A stretch of 40,876 bases of DNA from Butyrivibrio sp. Its GTDB lineage: Bacteria > Bacillota > Clostridia > Lachnospirales > Lachnospiraceae. Shown here in pieces: positions 25,539 to 34,691 of the stretch. Under the pieces are notes generated by a model. That model ran no database searches. It was not told where the DNA came from and saw only the letters and a program-made list of their open reading frames with translations. Each line of letters starts with the position of its first letter. Within the stretch, counting starts at the first letter, position 1. The DNA lies in the NCBI GenBank assembly GCA_024690485.1, contig JAILPB010000030.1, positions 1 through 40,876 on the forward strand, read 5' to 3'. Both the position numbers and the translations under genes were made by a program.

Positions 25539-26642
25539 TCATTCAAAATCTTCTGTCCAAAGTATTTCTTTTATGCCTTCTCTAATTTCATCATCTGTAA
25601 CTGATGAATCAAGAGTAGCTTTTCCAAGCTTTTTAAGAAGGACAAATTTAATAGAGCTCTGGTCTGCCTTTTTATCTGAATGTACAAGCTTTATTATCTC
25701 TTCAACATCTACATCTTCAACAGAAATCGGAAGTCCGAAAGGTACAAACATATCTCTGATCTCGTAGTATTCATCCATAGGAAGCATATTTCTCTTATAT
25801 GAAATATAGGCAGCAGCCACAGCTCCAAGGGCTACGCACTCGCCATGGAACAGAGAAAAGTCCTTATATTTCTCAATAGCATGTCCAATGGTATGACCAA
25901 AGTTAAGAAGTGCTCTGTCACCTTTTTCAGTAGGATCCTTCTCAACAACTCTGCGCTTAATATCGCAGCTCATCTTAACCATATCGATCAAAGTATCAAG
26001 GTCTCTCTCCTGTATTTCATACATATTATCAAGAAGCCATGTATAGAAGTGAGCATCCTTAATAAGACCATGTTTCATAACTTCAGCAAAACCTGAAGCG
26101 AACTGTCTACCATCAAGGCTGCTTAAGACAGATACGTTAATAAATACAAGTCTTGGCATATGGAAAGCGCCTACCATATTCTTGTAGCCCTCATAGTCAA
26201 CACCGGTCTTTCCACCCACGCTGCTATCTGTCTGTGCAAGAAGAGTTGTGGGAATCTGAACAAAATCAATTCCTCTAAGATATGTGGCAGCTATAAATCC
26301 TGCCATATCGCCAACTACGCCTCCGCCGAGAGCAATGATCAGATCATGTCTGTCAAAATGATTCTCAATAAGTACTCCGTAGACTTTGTTTATCTCTGTA
26401 AGATTCTTATTTTCTTCACCTGCAGGAATTGCATAAACCAGAACTTTATCAAAGTCATCGCCAAGCAGGTTCTTTACTTCTTCTGCATATAACTTCTCAA
26501 CATTAGTATCTGTGATAATAGCTACTTTTCTGCCCTTAAATCCAAGTTCAAGAATACATTTTGGAAGCTCTTCAAAACTCTTATCAAATACAATATTATA
26601 GCAAGGTGCTCCATTATACGTTACGTTCAAAACTTCTGCCAT
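25539..26642 (-). CDS. aroB: 3-Dehydroquinate synthase
   Basis: The enzyme (EC 4.2.3.4) converts DAHP to 3-dehydroquinate in the shikimate pathway and needs NAD+ and a divalent metal. The 367-residue product has the expected motifs: DLIIALGGGVVGDMAGF in the nucleotide-binding region, QIPTTLLAQTDSSVGGKTGVD, FASGFAEVMKHGLI, and NFGHTIGHAIE with metal-binding histidines. AGGAGAG lies about 11 nt before the ATG. It is the first gene after the sepF terminator, in the order aroB-lspA-pseudouridine synthase-kinase-like-yfbR. No clear promoter was found in the 110 bp upstream. Confidence 0.97.
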   Translation of the reverse strand: MAEVLNVTYNGAPCYNIVFDKSFEELPKCILELGFKGRKVAIITDTNVEKLYAEEVKNLLGDDFDKVLVYAIPAGEENKNLTEINKVYGVLIENHFDRHDLIIALGGGVVGDMAGFIAATYLRGIDFVQIPTTLLAQTDSSVGGKTGVDYEGYKNMVGAFHMPRLVFINVSVLSSLDGRQFASGFAEVMKHGLIKDAHFYTWLLDNMYEIQERDLDTLIDMVKMSCDIKRRVVEKDPTEKGDRALLNFGHTIGHAIEKYKDFSLFHGECVALGAVAAAYISYKRNMLPMDEYYEIRDMFVPFGLPISVEDVDVEEIIKLVHSDKKADQSSIKFVLLKKLGKATLDSSVTDDEIREGIKEILWTEDFE

Positions 26643-26753
26643 ACCAATAAAACTCTCCTAGGATTCATAAATAATGAAGTTCTGCTCTCGCTTGCGCTCG
26701 ATAGAACCAGCAAATACACTAAGCACGAAAAAACCTGGCTTAATGCCTTTGCT

Positions 26754-26784
26754 AAAAAAAGCAGAAGCAACTGAATGCTTCTGC
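26754..26784 (-). terminator. Intrinsic terminator after sepF
   Basis: GCAGAAGCA pairs with TGCTTCTGC around a 6-nt loop, and on the minus strand it is followed by seven Ts. It lies 16 nt past the sepF stop and separates the cell-division genes from aroB. Confidence 0.92.
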
Positions 26785-26799
26785 CTTAATGTGCATAAA

Positions 26800-27327
26800 T
26801 TACATCTGCTGCGGTCCTGATGTTCCCATGGTTCCTTCAAAAGCTCCACCTAATATATCCTGGAAATCACCGGATATATCTACGCTTGCGGGTGTTACAA
26901 TGAAAATATAACGTGAAATCTTCTGTAAATTACCTGCAATCGCAAAGCATGAACCGGAAGTAAAGTCGATGATTCTCTGTGCAAGTTCAACATCAATGCC
27001 CTCAAGATTAAGTACTACAGTTCTATTATTAAGAAGTGTCTCTGTAATCTCTCTTGCATCCTCAATAGAAGTAGGCTTTACAACACAAACTTCCATTCCT
27101 GATACGCCCGAGCTTCTTCTCATAGGAGAAACTCTCGGAGTAGATGAAGGCTTCTTAAATTTATCTTCACTTATTTCAATGCTTGGATCATCTTTACCGA
27201 TCGGTGTTGCTTTACGGATAGGTTCGATGGTGCTGTCAAAATATGCATCATCATCTGTATCATAATAACCGCTTTCATCATCCCCATTCAGCTTCATTGC
27301 TGATAAAAACTTATCCATTACACTCAT
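26800..27327 (-). CDS. sepF: Cell division protein SepF
   Basis: SepF joins FtsZ filaments to the membrane and helps build the division septum in Gram-positive bacteria. The 175-residue length is usual. The N-terminus (MSVMDKFLSAMKL) is the short amphipathic membrane-targeting helix, followed by a disordered acidic linker (about 15-75) and the SepF core (about 78-160) with VVKPTSIEDAREI, NNRTVVLNLEGID and RIIDFTSGSCFAI. GAGGT lies 6 nt upstream. It has a strong promoter of its own overlapping the end of the HlyD-like gene, and a terminator immediately after. Confidence 0.96.
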   Translation of the reverse strand: MSVMDKFLSAMKLNGDDESGYYDTDDDAYFDSTIEPIRKATPIGKDDPSIEISEDKFKKPSSTPRVSPMRRSSGVSGMEVCVVKPTSIEDAREITETLLNNRTVVLNLEGIDVELAQRIIDFTSGSCFAIAGNLQKISRYIFIVTPASVDISGDFQDILGGAFEGTMGTSGPQQM

Positions 27328-27366
27328 TTGATTACCTCGTTCCCAACAAAAACAATTAACTACTAT

Positions 27367-27395
27367 ATTATGCTTGTTTTTAACATATGTGTCAA
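27367..27395 (-). promoter_or_regulatory. Strong sigma-A-type promoter of sepF
   Basis: On the minus strand a perfect TTGACA (27390-27395) is followed after 17 nt by CATAAT (27367-27372). The -35 overlaps the TGA stop of the HlyD-like gene, and transcription would start about 30 nt before the sepF ATG. This is one of the best promoters visible in the window. Confidence 0.8.
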
Positions 27396-28777
27396 TATTC
27401 TGTTGTTTCTATTGTTGATGCGTCCAGCACTATATAATCATATACGCTGAGACCATAATTAGTATTGGATTTAACTATAGAATACTCTTCATTTTCATAT
27501 AAGACAATTATCTGTCTGAAATCTGCGTATCCCTTGTTGATATTATAAACGCCGATAAGGTTGTCCTTCTCGCTGACAGTAAATCTGTTATCAGAGTCAG
27601 TCATAATAAGTATGTCTCCGGCCCTAAGGATACTGTCGTCTATGTAATAAGAATTATCCGTTTCGTTATATATTTCAACCTCGATAAATTCAGAGGTTTC
27701 GTTTCCGTCTTCATCGTACTTATCCCTAAGAACACCTGCATTGCTGTTGCTTCCCTTTGTTATGTATTCCTTAGGAATAACAAAGAAGCTCTTTTCAGCA
27801 ATTGCGCTGTTTGGAATCTTAAGACCACTCTCTTCCTCTGTGATGACCTCGACATTTAAGAATCTGTCCTTAGAAAAAGTGATCATGGAATTCGTAAATG
27901 TAAAGGCAACAAAGGTATCTCCGGCATCATTTGTGTAATATGATACCTTACCCCAGGACTCATCCTGGTTCTTTAAGAATCTGACCTTGACGTATTCTCT
28001 CTCTTCCAAAGCCTTAACCTTATCAAGGTCATTTTCCTTTATAACAACGCTCCAGCTCTCCTCCGTAGAAATCTTGTAAGCATTATCGCCTACGCCAAGA
28101 AGAGAATTGCTGATAAGCTGATTCCTCTCATATTTACTGCTATCAAGGAGGTCAGCTGTCATATCGCTAAGCTTTAACCCTTCATAGCCATCAGTTGAAT
28201 ACAAAACAATACCTGTTGTAGGTGCATAGCAATAATTAATGCTCTTTGCAGTGGTACCGCTTAAACTGTTGATATTTGCCAATATGCTTGAACTAGCAAG
28301 TTTCTGAACAGTTCCGTTCAGAGAGTTTTTAAAATCATAGACCGTTGAAAAGGTCATAGGATCAAAGTCTGAAGCATAGCTTACAATCTGTGTTCTAAGC
28401 TCGCTAAGATCTTCATCGCTAAGGTTTGCCTGCTCTGAACCCTGGGACTTAAGGAAATCCAAAAGATCACCGGATTCATCTACTGTGCAAACAAGGTTAC
28501 CAACTGCTACTCTCTGCCCCTCTGTTGCAAAATAGTTGATATATCCTGCGTGATCGGCAGGAATAATAGTCTCATCCCTTAGTGCCACTGCTTCATAGAT
28601 GTTATTTGAAGACAGCGAGCCCTCCATAACCTCATATCCAACAATATGTTTTTTATTAAAATATATAAAAACGCAGATGACCACATAAACAAGTATTACC
28701 GCAAAAAATATCATTCCGATATTTATATGCAGAAATAATGGATATCTGGCGATCTTGCTCTGTTTTTTCTTTGCCAT
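27392..28777 (-). CDS. HlyD-like single-pass membrane protein next to sepF
   Basis: The ATG at 28775-28777 (MAKKKQSKIAR) has AGGAT just upstream; an earlier in-frame ATG lies in a hairpin. The 461-residue protein has a basic N-terminus, one membrane segment (about 18-41) and a large extracellular part. This contains a lipoyl/biotinyl-like half-motif (GYINYFATEGQRVAVGNLV) and a later beta-barrel region (FLNVEVITEEESGLKIPNSAI), as in HlyD-type adaptor proteins. No ABC or RND partner is encoded nearby. Position between a P-loop protein and sepF, a neighbourhood I believe recurs in clostridia, suggests an envelope or division role rather than efflux. Function not established. Confidence 0.8.
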   Translation of the reverse strand: MAKKKQSKIARYPLFLHINIGMIFFAVILVYVVICVFIYFNKKHIVGYEVMEGSLSSNNIYEAVALRDETIIPADHAGYINYFATEGQRVAVGNLVCTVDESGDLLDFLKSQGSEQANLSDEDLSELRTQIVSYASDFDPMTFSTVYDFKNSLNGTVQKLASSSILANINSLSGTTAKSINYCYAPTTGIVLYSTDGYEGLKLSDMTADLLDSSKYERNQLISNSLLGVGDNAYKISTEESWSVVIKENDLDKVKALEEREYVKVRFLKNQDESWGKVSYYTNDAGDTFVAFTFTNSMITFSKDRFLNVEVITEEESGLKIPNSAIAEKSFFVIPKEYITKGSNSNAGVLRDKYDEDGNETSEFIEVEIYNETDNSYYIDDSILRAGDILIMTDSDNRFTVSEKDNLIGVYNINKGYADFRQIIVLYENEEYSIVKSNTNYGLSVYDYIVLDASTIETTEY

Positions 28778-28797
28778 AATTATCCTAAAACATAAGA

Positions 28798-28820
28798 CAA
28801 GCCGCGACATACGCGGCTTG
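28798..28820 (-). terminator. Hairpin between P-loop protein and HlyD-like genes
   Basis: CAAGCCGCG pairs with CGCGGCTTG around a 5-nt loop. The following minus-strand sequence is T-rich but interrupted (TCTTATGTTTT), so it is probably a partial terminator that reduces expression of the HlyD-like gene. Confidence 0.55.
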
Positions 28821-28843
28821 CCGATTAACTTTAATATTTATTA

Positions 28844-29263
28844 TCAGAGTGCTGTTACAACCTTGGACTTAACAGCCTCGGGAAGTTCTGACTCATCCAT
28901 AGAAACACTAAGAACGAAATCTACTCCAAATTTCTCGCTTAATCTGTCAAGCTTTTCAATTGTAGGGGTAATATCTTTGCCTTCTAAGCAGGCAATATTG
29001 AGAAAACCATCGAAATACATTTGTTGAAGATCGTGATCCTGAGAGATCACACCACTGACGAAACCTACGAATTCATCTGAATTTTCAATCATGAATTCTG
29101 GAACTACAATAAGACGAACCTTATTATTGAGCTCAAACATGTGCTTTGTATTCCTATCAAGGAATACAACGTTACCTAAGATGTTTTTGACCTCGGTATT
29201 GACCTTGTTCAATAGGCATTTTGTCTTGCCCTTTCCTTTGTTCCCAACAATTAATTGAACCAT
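28844..29263 (-). CDS. Small P-loop NTPase-like protein, function unknown
   Basis: The start at 29261-29263 (MVQLIVGNKGKGKT) has GGAGGG 7 nt upstream and places the Walker A motif GNKGKGKT at residues 7-14, as usual for P-loop proteins; upstream in-frame starts are poorly placed. The 139-residue protein is short, with a core of alternating strands and helices (VVFLDRN, VRLIVVPEFMI, FLNIACLEG, VDFVLSVSMD). A clear Walker B (hhhhDE) was not found, though ACLEG or VSMDESE may serve. Some homologues are labelled PilT-like in annotations, without firm basis. It has its own promoter and precedes the HlyD-like and sepF genes. Confidence 0.75.
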   Translation of the reverse strand: MVQLIVGNKGKGKTKCLLNKVNTEVKNILGNVVFLDRNTKHMFELNNKVRLIVVPEFMIENSDEFVGFVSGVISQDHDLQQMYFDGFLNIACLEGKDITPTIEKLDRLSEKFGVDFVLSVSMDESELPEAVKSKVVTAL

Positions 29264-29300
29264 ATCCATACCCTCCTGCAGTGTATTTTCTGATAATTTA

Positions 29301-29329
29301 ATTATAAGGTAACTATCTTTAAAACACAA
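29301..29329 (-). promoter_or_regulatory. Sigma-A-type promoter for the P-loop and HlyD-like genes
   Basis: TTGTGT (29324-29329) and a perfect TATAAT (29301-29306), spaced by 17 nt on the minus strand, lie directly after the carboxypeptidase stop and about 40 nt before the P-loop protein ATG. Confidence 0.75.
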
Positions 29330-29330
29330 C

Positions 29331-30302
29331 CTAATTTGTAATTTCCAGAAGTAGATTACTCATCTCGTTGTAAAGCGTATTGGTGTCCTCAGCCCGCATG
29401 ATTACTGCGATAAATTCATTGCCTGATGTATCAGCTGCAAGCTGTATGAGACAATGTCCTGCCGCTGCAGTTGTTCCGGTTTTTCCTCCAAGAACTGTTA
29501 TTCCTGCAGGCATCTCGCAATTACCGTTTAAATAGCCGTTTGTATTATTTACAGTAACTTCCTTCATATCTCCGCCGGAAGTATGATACTGGGTTGTATA
29601 ATTTGACATTCTGATTATCTGACTGAATTTTTCGTACTTTAATGCTTCATTAAACATTAAGTACATATCATATACGGTTGTATAATGGTCTTCCTGAGTA
29701 AGACCGTTAGGATTCATAAAATGAGTCTTTGTTGCGCCTATAGCCTTAGCTTCTTCGTTCATCATGTCAACAAAATTTTCGATAGATGAGCCAATATTCT
29801 CAGCAATAAGAAGTGCCACGTCATTTGCAGAATACAAAAGCAAGATGTGAAGCGCCTGCTCAAGAGTCATTGAATCACCTGCAGAAAGATTGATCTTCTG
29901 CGCACCTGCTTCATTTATATAAACTTTCTCATCTGCTACAAGAATCTGATCAAGAGATCCGTATTTTAAGGCAACGATAGCTGTCATTACCTTTGTAAGA
30001 GATGCAGGATCAAGCTGGGACTGGGCATTAAGAGCATATAAAGTTTCTTTTTTACCCATATCAAATAATCCGCAGCAGGTATTTTCTGTTAATGTCAGGG
30101 AATTTCCAATATCAGAATTTGTGACACACAAATCAGAAGCAAAGGTCTTTAATCTCTGGCCGCCGCTTTCACTGTAATCTGTTGATTTTATTGAATATGG
30201 AACTGCGTAAGAACTCCCCGAACACGCACATAAATTCAGTGCCATGGATGAAACAACCACGGCACATAAAAAGCGTTTACAAAACTTATTTATACATTTC
30301 AC
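29331..30302 (-). CDS. D-alanyl-D-alanine carboxypeptidase, lipoprotein form
   Basis: This serine-type PBP (peptidase S11 family) trims the terminal D-Ala of peptidoglycan stem peptides outside the membrane. The catalytic motifs are SLTK (SxxK), SAND (SxN) and GGKTGTT (KTG box). The 323-residue protein begins with a signal peptide ending in a lipobox (LCA|C), so it should be lipid-anchored. It has no C-terminal PBP5-type domain or amphipathic anchor helix, unlike typical DacA/DacF proteins of about 380-450 residues. The GTG start at 30300-30302 lies inside the end of mgsA, a 17-nt overlap, which implies translational coupling. It fits the elongasome context of mreBCD and rodA. Confidence 0.92.
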   Translation of the reverse strand: MKCINKFCKRFLCAVVVSSMALNLCACSGSSYAVPYSIKSTDYSESGGQRLKTFASDLCVTNSDIGNSLTLTENTCCGLFDMGKKETLYALNAQSQLDPASLTKVMTAIVALKYGSLDQILVADEKVYINEAGAQKINLSAGDSMTLEQALHILLLYSANDVALLIAENIGSSIENFVDMMNEEAKAIGATKTHFMNPNGLTQEDHYTTVYDMYLMFNEALKYEKFSQIIRMSNYTTQYHTSGGDMKEVTVNNTNGYLNGNCEMPAGITVLGGKTGTTAAAGHCLIQLAADTSGNEFIAVIMRAEDTNTLYNEMSNLLLEITN

Positions 30303-30681
30303 GCCACTCTAAATCTCCCCTGTCTAGTGATTTGATCAAAAGCTCAGCAGTAGCAAGATTTGTTGCTATAGGAATATTGTGCATATCACACAATCTCATT
30401 ACATTATTTACATCAGGTTCGTGAACCTTCTGTGTAAGCGGATCACGCAGAAAGATCACAAGGTCAATCTCATTTGCCTCAATAGCAGCACCTATCTGCT
30501 GTGAACCACCAAGGTGACCTGCAAGATATTTATGGATACTTAAGTTAGTAACTTCTTCAATAAGTCTGCCTGTTGTACCTGTAGCATAAAGATCATGCTT
30601 AGCAAGTATTCCTCTGTATGCTATGCAAAAATTCTGCATAAGTTTCTTTTTCGCGTCATGTGCTATAAAAGCAATATTCAT
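30286..30681 (-). CDS. mgsA: Methylglyoxal synthase
   Basis: The enzyme (EC 4.2.3.3) converts dihydroxyacetone phosphate to methylglyoxal, a bypass that relieves phosphate limitation in glycolysis. The 131-residue protein matches the usual length and shows [29 protein letters not shown]-like [11 protein letters not shown], and [20 protein letters not shown] with conserved acidic residues, then [19 protein letters not shown] lies before the ATG, 19 nt after the rodA stop. Its presence beside rodA is typical of clostridia and has no known direct link with wall synthesis. Confidence 0.96.
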   Translation of the reverse strand: MNIAFIAHDAKKKLMQNFCIAYRGILAKHDLYATGTTGRLIEEVTNLSIHKYLAGHLGGSQQIGAAIEANEIDLVIFLRDPLTQKVHEPDVNNVMRLCDMHNIPIATNLATAELLIKSLDRGDLEWREMYK

Positions 30682-30700
30682 AAAATGCCCCTTCCCCAGT

Positions 30701-31837
30701 TTAATAATATTTTTTCCCTTGAAGTCTGATATTCAAAACTAATCCCATACCGGCGAAACAACTGACAAGAGATGTGATACCGGAACTAACAAACGGAAGC
30801 GGAAGTCCTGTATTAGGAAGAACACCCGTTACAACTCCGATATTAACGAATCCCTGAAAGCCGATCCATGTCCCCATTCCGGTTGCTATAAGCATTCCGG
30901 TCATATCCTTTGCCTTACCGGCTACAACATAGCATTCGAGAGCTATCAAAAGAATAAGTCCAACAACGATACAGGAGCCGATAAAACCAAATTCCTCGCC
31001 AACTACGGTAAAAATAAAGTCCGTCTGCGACTCAGATACAAAGCCTGCACTGAGAACAGAACTTATCTCATTAGTATTATAGCCCTTTCCGAGAAGCTGT
31101 CCCGAACCGATTGCCATAATGGAATTAAGAGTCTGAAAGGCATCGGATGTAGCATATTCTTCAGGGTGAATCCATGCCAGGATTCTTCTTTGCTGATATT
31201 CACGCAAAATTATCGTTTTGTCTGATAGAGCATCTAAAATAACGATCAAAGCAGTTGGAATGGTGACAATAAGCACTGTTGCTACCAGTTTCCAATTTAT
31301 CCCTGCTACAAATAATATAACACTTAAGATGATAGTAAGCATGATCGTAGTAGAAAGGTCAGGCTGCAGCACAATCATCAGAAGCGGTGGTGCCATCAGG
31401 CCAAAACAGATAAAAACAAAATATAACTTCTTTACTTTGTCTTTATACTTCATTATGAACTGCGCAAAAAATAAAATCAATAACATTTTGGACGCTTCCG
31501 AGGGCTGGAAAGTAATGCCGGGAAGCCTTACCCATCTTGTAGCACCCTTGACTGACTTGGCAAGGGGTGTGAATATAAGTGAAAGTAAAAATATGTTCAA
31601 AATGTAGTAAACAGGATAAAACCTGGCTATAAATGAATAATCAAGCAGTGAGATAAATACCATCAAAAATACGCCAAGTACCACACCTGCTATCTGCTTA
31701 TTCTGATCTCCTGCATCTGTACTTCCTACAACCATTACGCCTACGGTAGACAAAGCAATAACCAGAATAACCAGCTTGAAATCATAGTCAAGTATTCTAT
31801 AACTCTTAAGTTTTTCAATAATGTTCTCAGTCCGCAT
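30701..31837 (-). CDS. rodA: Peptidoglycan polymerase RodA
   Basis: This SEDS-family glycosyltransferase polymerises lipid II during elongation together with PBP2. The ATG at 31835-31837 ([10 protein letters not shown]) has GGAG 6 nt upstream and overlaps the last codons of the PBP2 gene by 11 nt; longer in-frame starts lie wholly inside that gene. The 378-residue protein has about ten membrane segments. The motif [17 protein letters not shown] is well kept, and the catalytic Asp of the RodA/FtsW family is likely the one in [30 protein letters not shown] near the C-terminus is also typical. Confidence 0.96.
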   Translation of the reverse strand: MRTENIIEKLKSYRILDYDFKLVILVIALSTVGVMVVGSTDAGDQNKQIAGVVLGVFLMVFISLLDYSFIARFYPVYYILNIFLLSLIFTPLAKSVKGATRWVRLPGITFQPSEASKMLLILFFAQFIMKYKDKVKKLYFVFICFGLMAPPLLMIVLQPDLSTTIMLTIILSVILFVAGINWKLVATVLIVTIPTALIVILDALSDKTIILREYQQRRILAWIHPEEYATSDAFQTLNSIMAIGSGQLLGKGYNTNEISSVLSAGFVSESQTDFIFTVVGEEFGFIGSCIVVGLILLIALECYVVAGKAKDMTGMLIATGMGTWIGFQGFVNIGVVTGVLPNTGLPLPFVSSGITSLVSCFAGMGLVLNIRLQGKKYY

Positions 31838-34691
31838 TCGCTTCTCCGCCCTGCAGTTCGATAGGTGTCTGCTGACTCTCTGTAGGGTCTTCTTCATTAA
31901 GTCCAAAGTAATACATAATAGCTTCTTTGGTTATCTGTGCCGCATAGCTACTTGTATAACCATAAGCAATTCTTGTGGCAATAGATATTTCAGGTGCTTC
32001 GTAAGGAGCATAGCACACAAAGAGCGCATGGTTTGCTCTGCTCTTAGACTCCTGAGCTGTACCTGTCTTACCTGCAACATTTACTTTTACGTCCTTATAA
32101 TAATCCTTATCTTCTACCACCTGTCTCATTCCCTGATGAATAGCATTCCAGTAAGATGCATCCATTTCAATCTTATTTCTGACAGTGGCTCCATACTCTT
32201 CAAGAAGATTTCCGTCAGAATCAGAAGTCTTTTTTATAAGAGTAAGATTATAACAGGTTCCGCTATTTGCTACAGCAGTAACATATCTGGCAATACCTAC
32301 GGTAGTAAATGAGTTACTACCCTGACCGATAGCAGATCTAACTGAGTCCTGATCTGAAACAATGGGGTCATATTCTGTAACTTCAATTCCGGTTGTCTCT
32401 GAAAGACCATAGAGGTCTGCGTATTTTGCAAGTTTTGAAAGACCTGTATCGGAGCTGTATTTATCACCTATAAGTCCAAGTCTGTAACCAACTTCAAAGA
32501 AGAAAGCGTTACAGGAATTTCGTATTGCTCCCGTTACGTTAAGAGGACCGTGAGATCCTCTGGGATAAATCCAGCAGTGAGCAGGCTGATCCAGCTTATC
32601 AAACACACCTGTGCAGTTAATGGTAGAAGAAAGGTCAATCGCTCCCTCCATAAGACCAGCCGTTGCAGCAACCATCTTATAAGTTGAACCGGGCGCTGTT
32701 CTTTGCATAGTTGCATAGTTAAGGAGCGGTGAAGAATTATCGCTTCTAAGCTTTGCATAATACTCTGCATCTACACCGTTTGCCATCTTGTTGTTGTCAT
32801 ATCCCGGATATGAAACAAGAGCAAGTACATCTCCGTTATTAACATCTGTAATAACCATGGATCCCGTGCAGGGGTCTAGAGCCAGCTGAGCAGGTGTGAT
32901 ATCAAGGTTTGAAATTCTGTTCATCATAAATGTATAGGATGACTCAGCCCCTGAGTACCAAAGTTTTTGCTCATCCTCAGGAAGTTCTACAACCTGCTGC
33001 TCAAGAAGGATGTTACAAACCTGGTTTCCGCTTATGGAATCCTCAGCAAGCATGTACTTGTAGAGTTTCTTGTTAAACTCATCGTCTTCCTTTAAATCAT
33101 TGAAGATAAAATCAACGATGGTATTAAAAATCTTGTCAGAATCAACATACTGGCTCTCCAGATCAAGAACAGTAACGTCAATCCAGTTAGCAGCTATACA
33201 GTATCTGATATAGTCTGTTAAGGATATGGTCTCATCCTTTGTCCATGCGATATATGTTGCATCTTCCTTATCTACTGCATCAGAATTTATAACCTTATTT
33301 GAATACAGCTTTGAAGCTATATAGCTCATGTATACCTGATATTCCTTGGTGAGCTGATCATAGGGAGTACAGTCAACAGTAAGCTCAGTATTAAGCCTGT
33401 CATAAACACTAGCCTGCTTATTTAAAAACTGACTGTATACAGCCTTTTCGCTATCTCCGGCATCGCTCCCCTTCATGTGATCAAGGCTTACTATGTGGTT
33501 ATCAAAAACAGCATAATAAACATCATAAATCGGAATGACAATATCACTTGAATCCTGATGTTCTCCCAGCGTAAATGACTTAAGGTTCTGAATCTTGGAA
33601 ACAAGAATACCTGCCAGAGATCTCTCTATAATGTTATAGCAGGCCTCTTGCAAGTCCTTATCAATTGTAAGGTAAACATCATTTCCGGCAGTTGACTCAA
33701 TGAAACTACTGGTCTCAATTACTTTACCAGTGTTATCTACATAGACAGTTTCACTGCCCTTCTTACCCTGAAGAACTGATTCCATGGACTGTTCGATACC
33801 GGATTTACCGACAGTATCGTTAGATCTGTACTCGGGATTCTGTGCCTGGAGATCTGCAAGTTCAGTGTCTGATACCTTACCTGTATAACCAAGGATATGT
33901 GAGAAATATACAGAGTCTACATAAACTCTTGCAGTATCCTCTTCTATTGAAACACCTTCCAGGATGTCGGAGTTTTCCATGATATCAGCAACTGTCTTCT
34001 CGCTAACTCTGCCTGCAATTGTAGTATTGATGTACTTCTGATAACTGTTTGAATACATCTTATATCTGACAACAAGCACTTTAAGAAGCCTGTCCTTGTT
34101 ATATCCAAGGCCGGGCACAAAGCTCTTTTTGTCATTGGGATCAGAAAGATTGCCAATGCCAAATTTGTTACAAAGATCATCAACTACCTCAGCAGCTGTC
34201 TTTGATCTCTCCTCATATTTAAGGTCATTAACAGAAGTCCTGCCGTAAATATCGGCAAGAAATCTAAGCAATGTATTTCCTTCAATTGTAAATTCGAAAT
34301 TTCCGGCTGTATTAAGTGAAATGTTGAAATCCGTATCAACGGTGTCACCGTTTTTCTCAACTATATCTATTACCTTATTGATAGTTTCGTTTATGGCAGC
34401 GTTTTTTCCGGATCCGGATTCATAGACGTCCTCAATAACTACAGAATTGGACAATTCATTATATGCTAAAAGATTGCCGTTCCTATCATAGATATTTCCT
34501 CTGGTAGCGGCAATTGATTTCTCCTTCATAATCTTGAGCTGGAAGGAGTCCTGGTACTCAGCACCTTTTACAATCTGAAGGTAAAAGAGCCTGTATACAA
34601 GACCGACAGCTGCAAAAATAAGAACTGCGGACATTATAACAATTCTTGAAGTAATGAAATTTACTACAACTTCCTTTATCTTACTAAACAA
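31827..34691 (-). CDS. mrdA: Penicillin-binding protein 2, elongasome transpeptidase, with a large insertion
   Basis: Class B PBP that crosslinks peptidoglycan with RodA. The likely start is TTG at 34689-34691, with AAAGGAG about 10 nt upstream; a TTG at 34724 has no ribosome site. The 954-residue product has a cytoplasmic tail, TM (about 16-40), the dimer domain beginning AATRGNIYDRNGNLLAYN, and a transpeptidase domain with GSTYK (SxxK), SCN and KTGTAQ. Between VYLTIDKDLQ (about 345) and PAQLALDPCTGSMVI (about 600) lie roughly 250 residues not found in ordinary PBP2, whose usual length is 600-720. It overlaps mreD by 8 nt and rodA by 11 nt. The start codon is the least certain point. Confidence 0.93.
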   Translation of the reverse strand: MFSKIKEVVVNFITSRIVIMSAVLIFAAVGLVYRLFYLQIVKGAEYQDSFQLKIMKEKSIAATRGNIYDRNGNLLAYNELSNSVVIEDVYESGSGKNAAINETINKVIDIVEKNGDTVDTDFNISLNTAGNFEFTIEGNTLLRFLADIYGRTSVNDLKYEERSKTAAEVVDDLCNKFGIGNLSDPNDKKSFVPGLGYNKDRLLKVLVVRYKMYSNSYQKYINTTIAGRVSEKTVADIMENSDILEGVSIEEDTARVYVDSVYFSHILGYTGKVSDTELADLQAQNPEYRSNDTVGKSGIEQSMESVLQGKKGSETVYVDNTGKVIETSSFIESTAGNDVYLTIDKDLQEACYNIIERSLAGILVSKIQNLKSFTLGEHQDSSDIVIPIYDVYYAVFDNHIVSLDHMKGSDAGDSEKAVYSQFLNKQASVYDRLNTELTVDCTPYDQLTKEYQVYMSYIASKLYSNKVINSDAVDKEDATYIAWTKDETISLTDYIRYCIAANWIDVTVLDLESQYVDSDKIFNTIVDFIFNDLKEDDEFNKKLYKYMLAEDSISGNQVCNILLEQQVVELPEDEQKLWYSGAESSYTFMMNRISNLDITPAQLALDPCTGSMVITDVNNGDVLALVSYPGYDNNKMANGVDAEYYAKLRSDNSSPLLNYATMQRTAPGSTYKMVAATAGLMEGAIDLSSTINCTGVFDKLDQPAHCWIYPRGSHGPLNVTGAIRNSCNAFFFEVGYRLGLIGDKYSSDTGLSKLAKYADLYGLSETTGIEVTEYDPIVSDQDSVRSAIGQGSNSFTTVGIARYVTAVANSGTCYNLTLIKKTSDSDGNLLEEYGATVRNKIEMDASYWNAIHQGMRQVVEDKDYYKDVKVNVAGKTGTAQESKSRANHALFVCYAPYEAPEISIATRIAYGYTSSYAAQITKEAIMYYFGLNEEDPTESQQTPIELQGGEANAD

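Noticed and set aside
26643-26849. Small minus-strand open frame between sepF and aroB
   Set aside because: It overlaps the end of sepF and its terminator hairpin, and the translation has no recognisable features.
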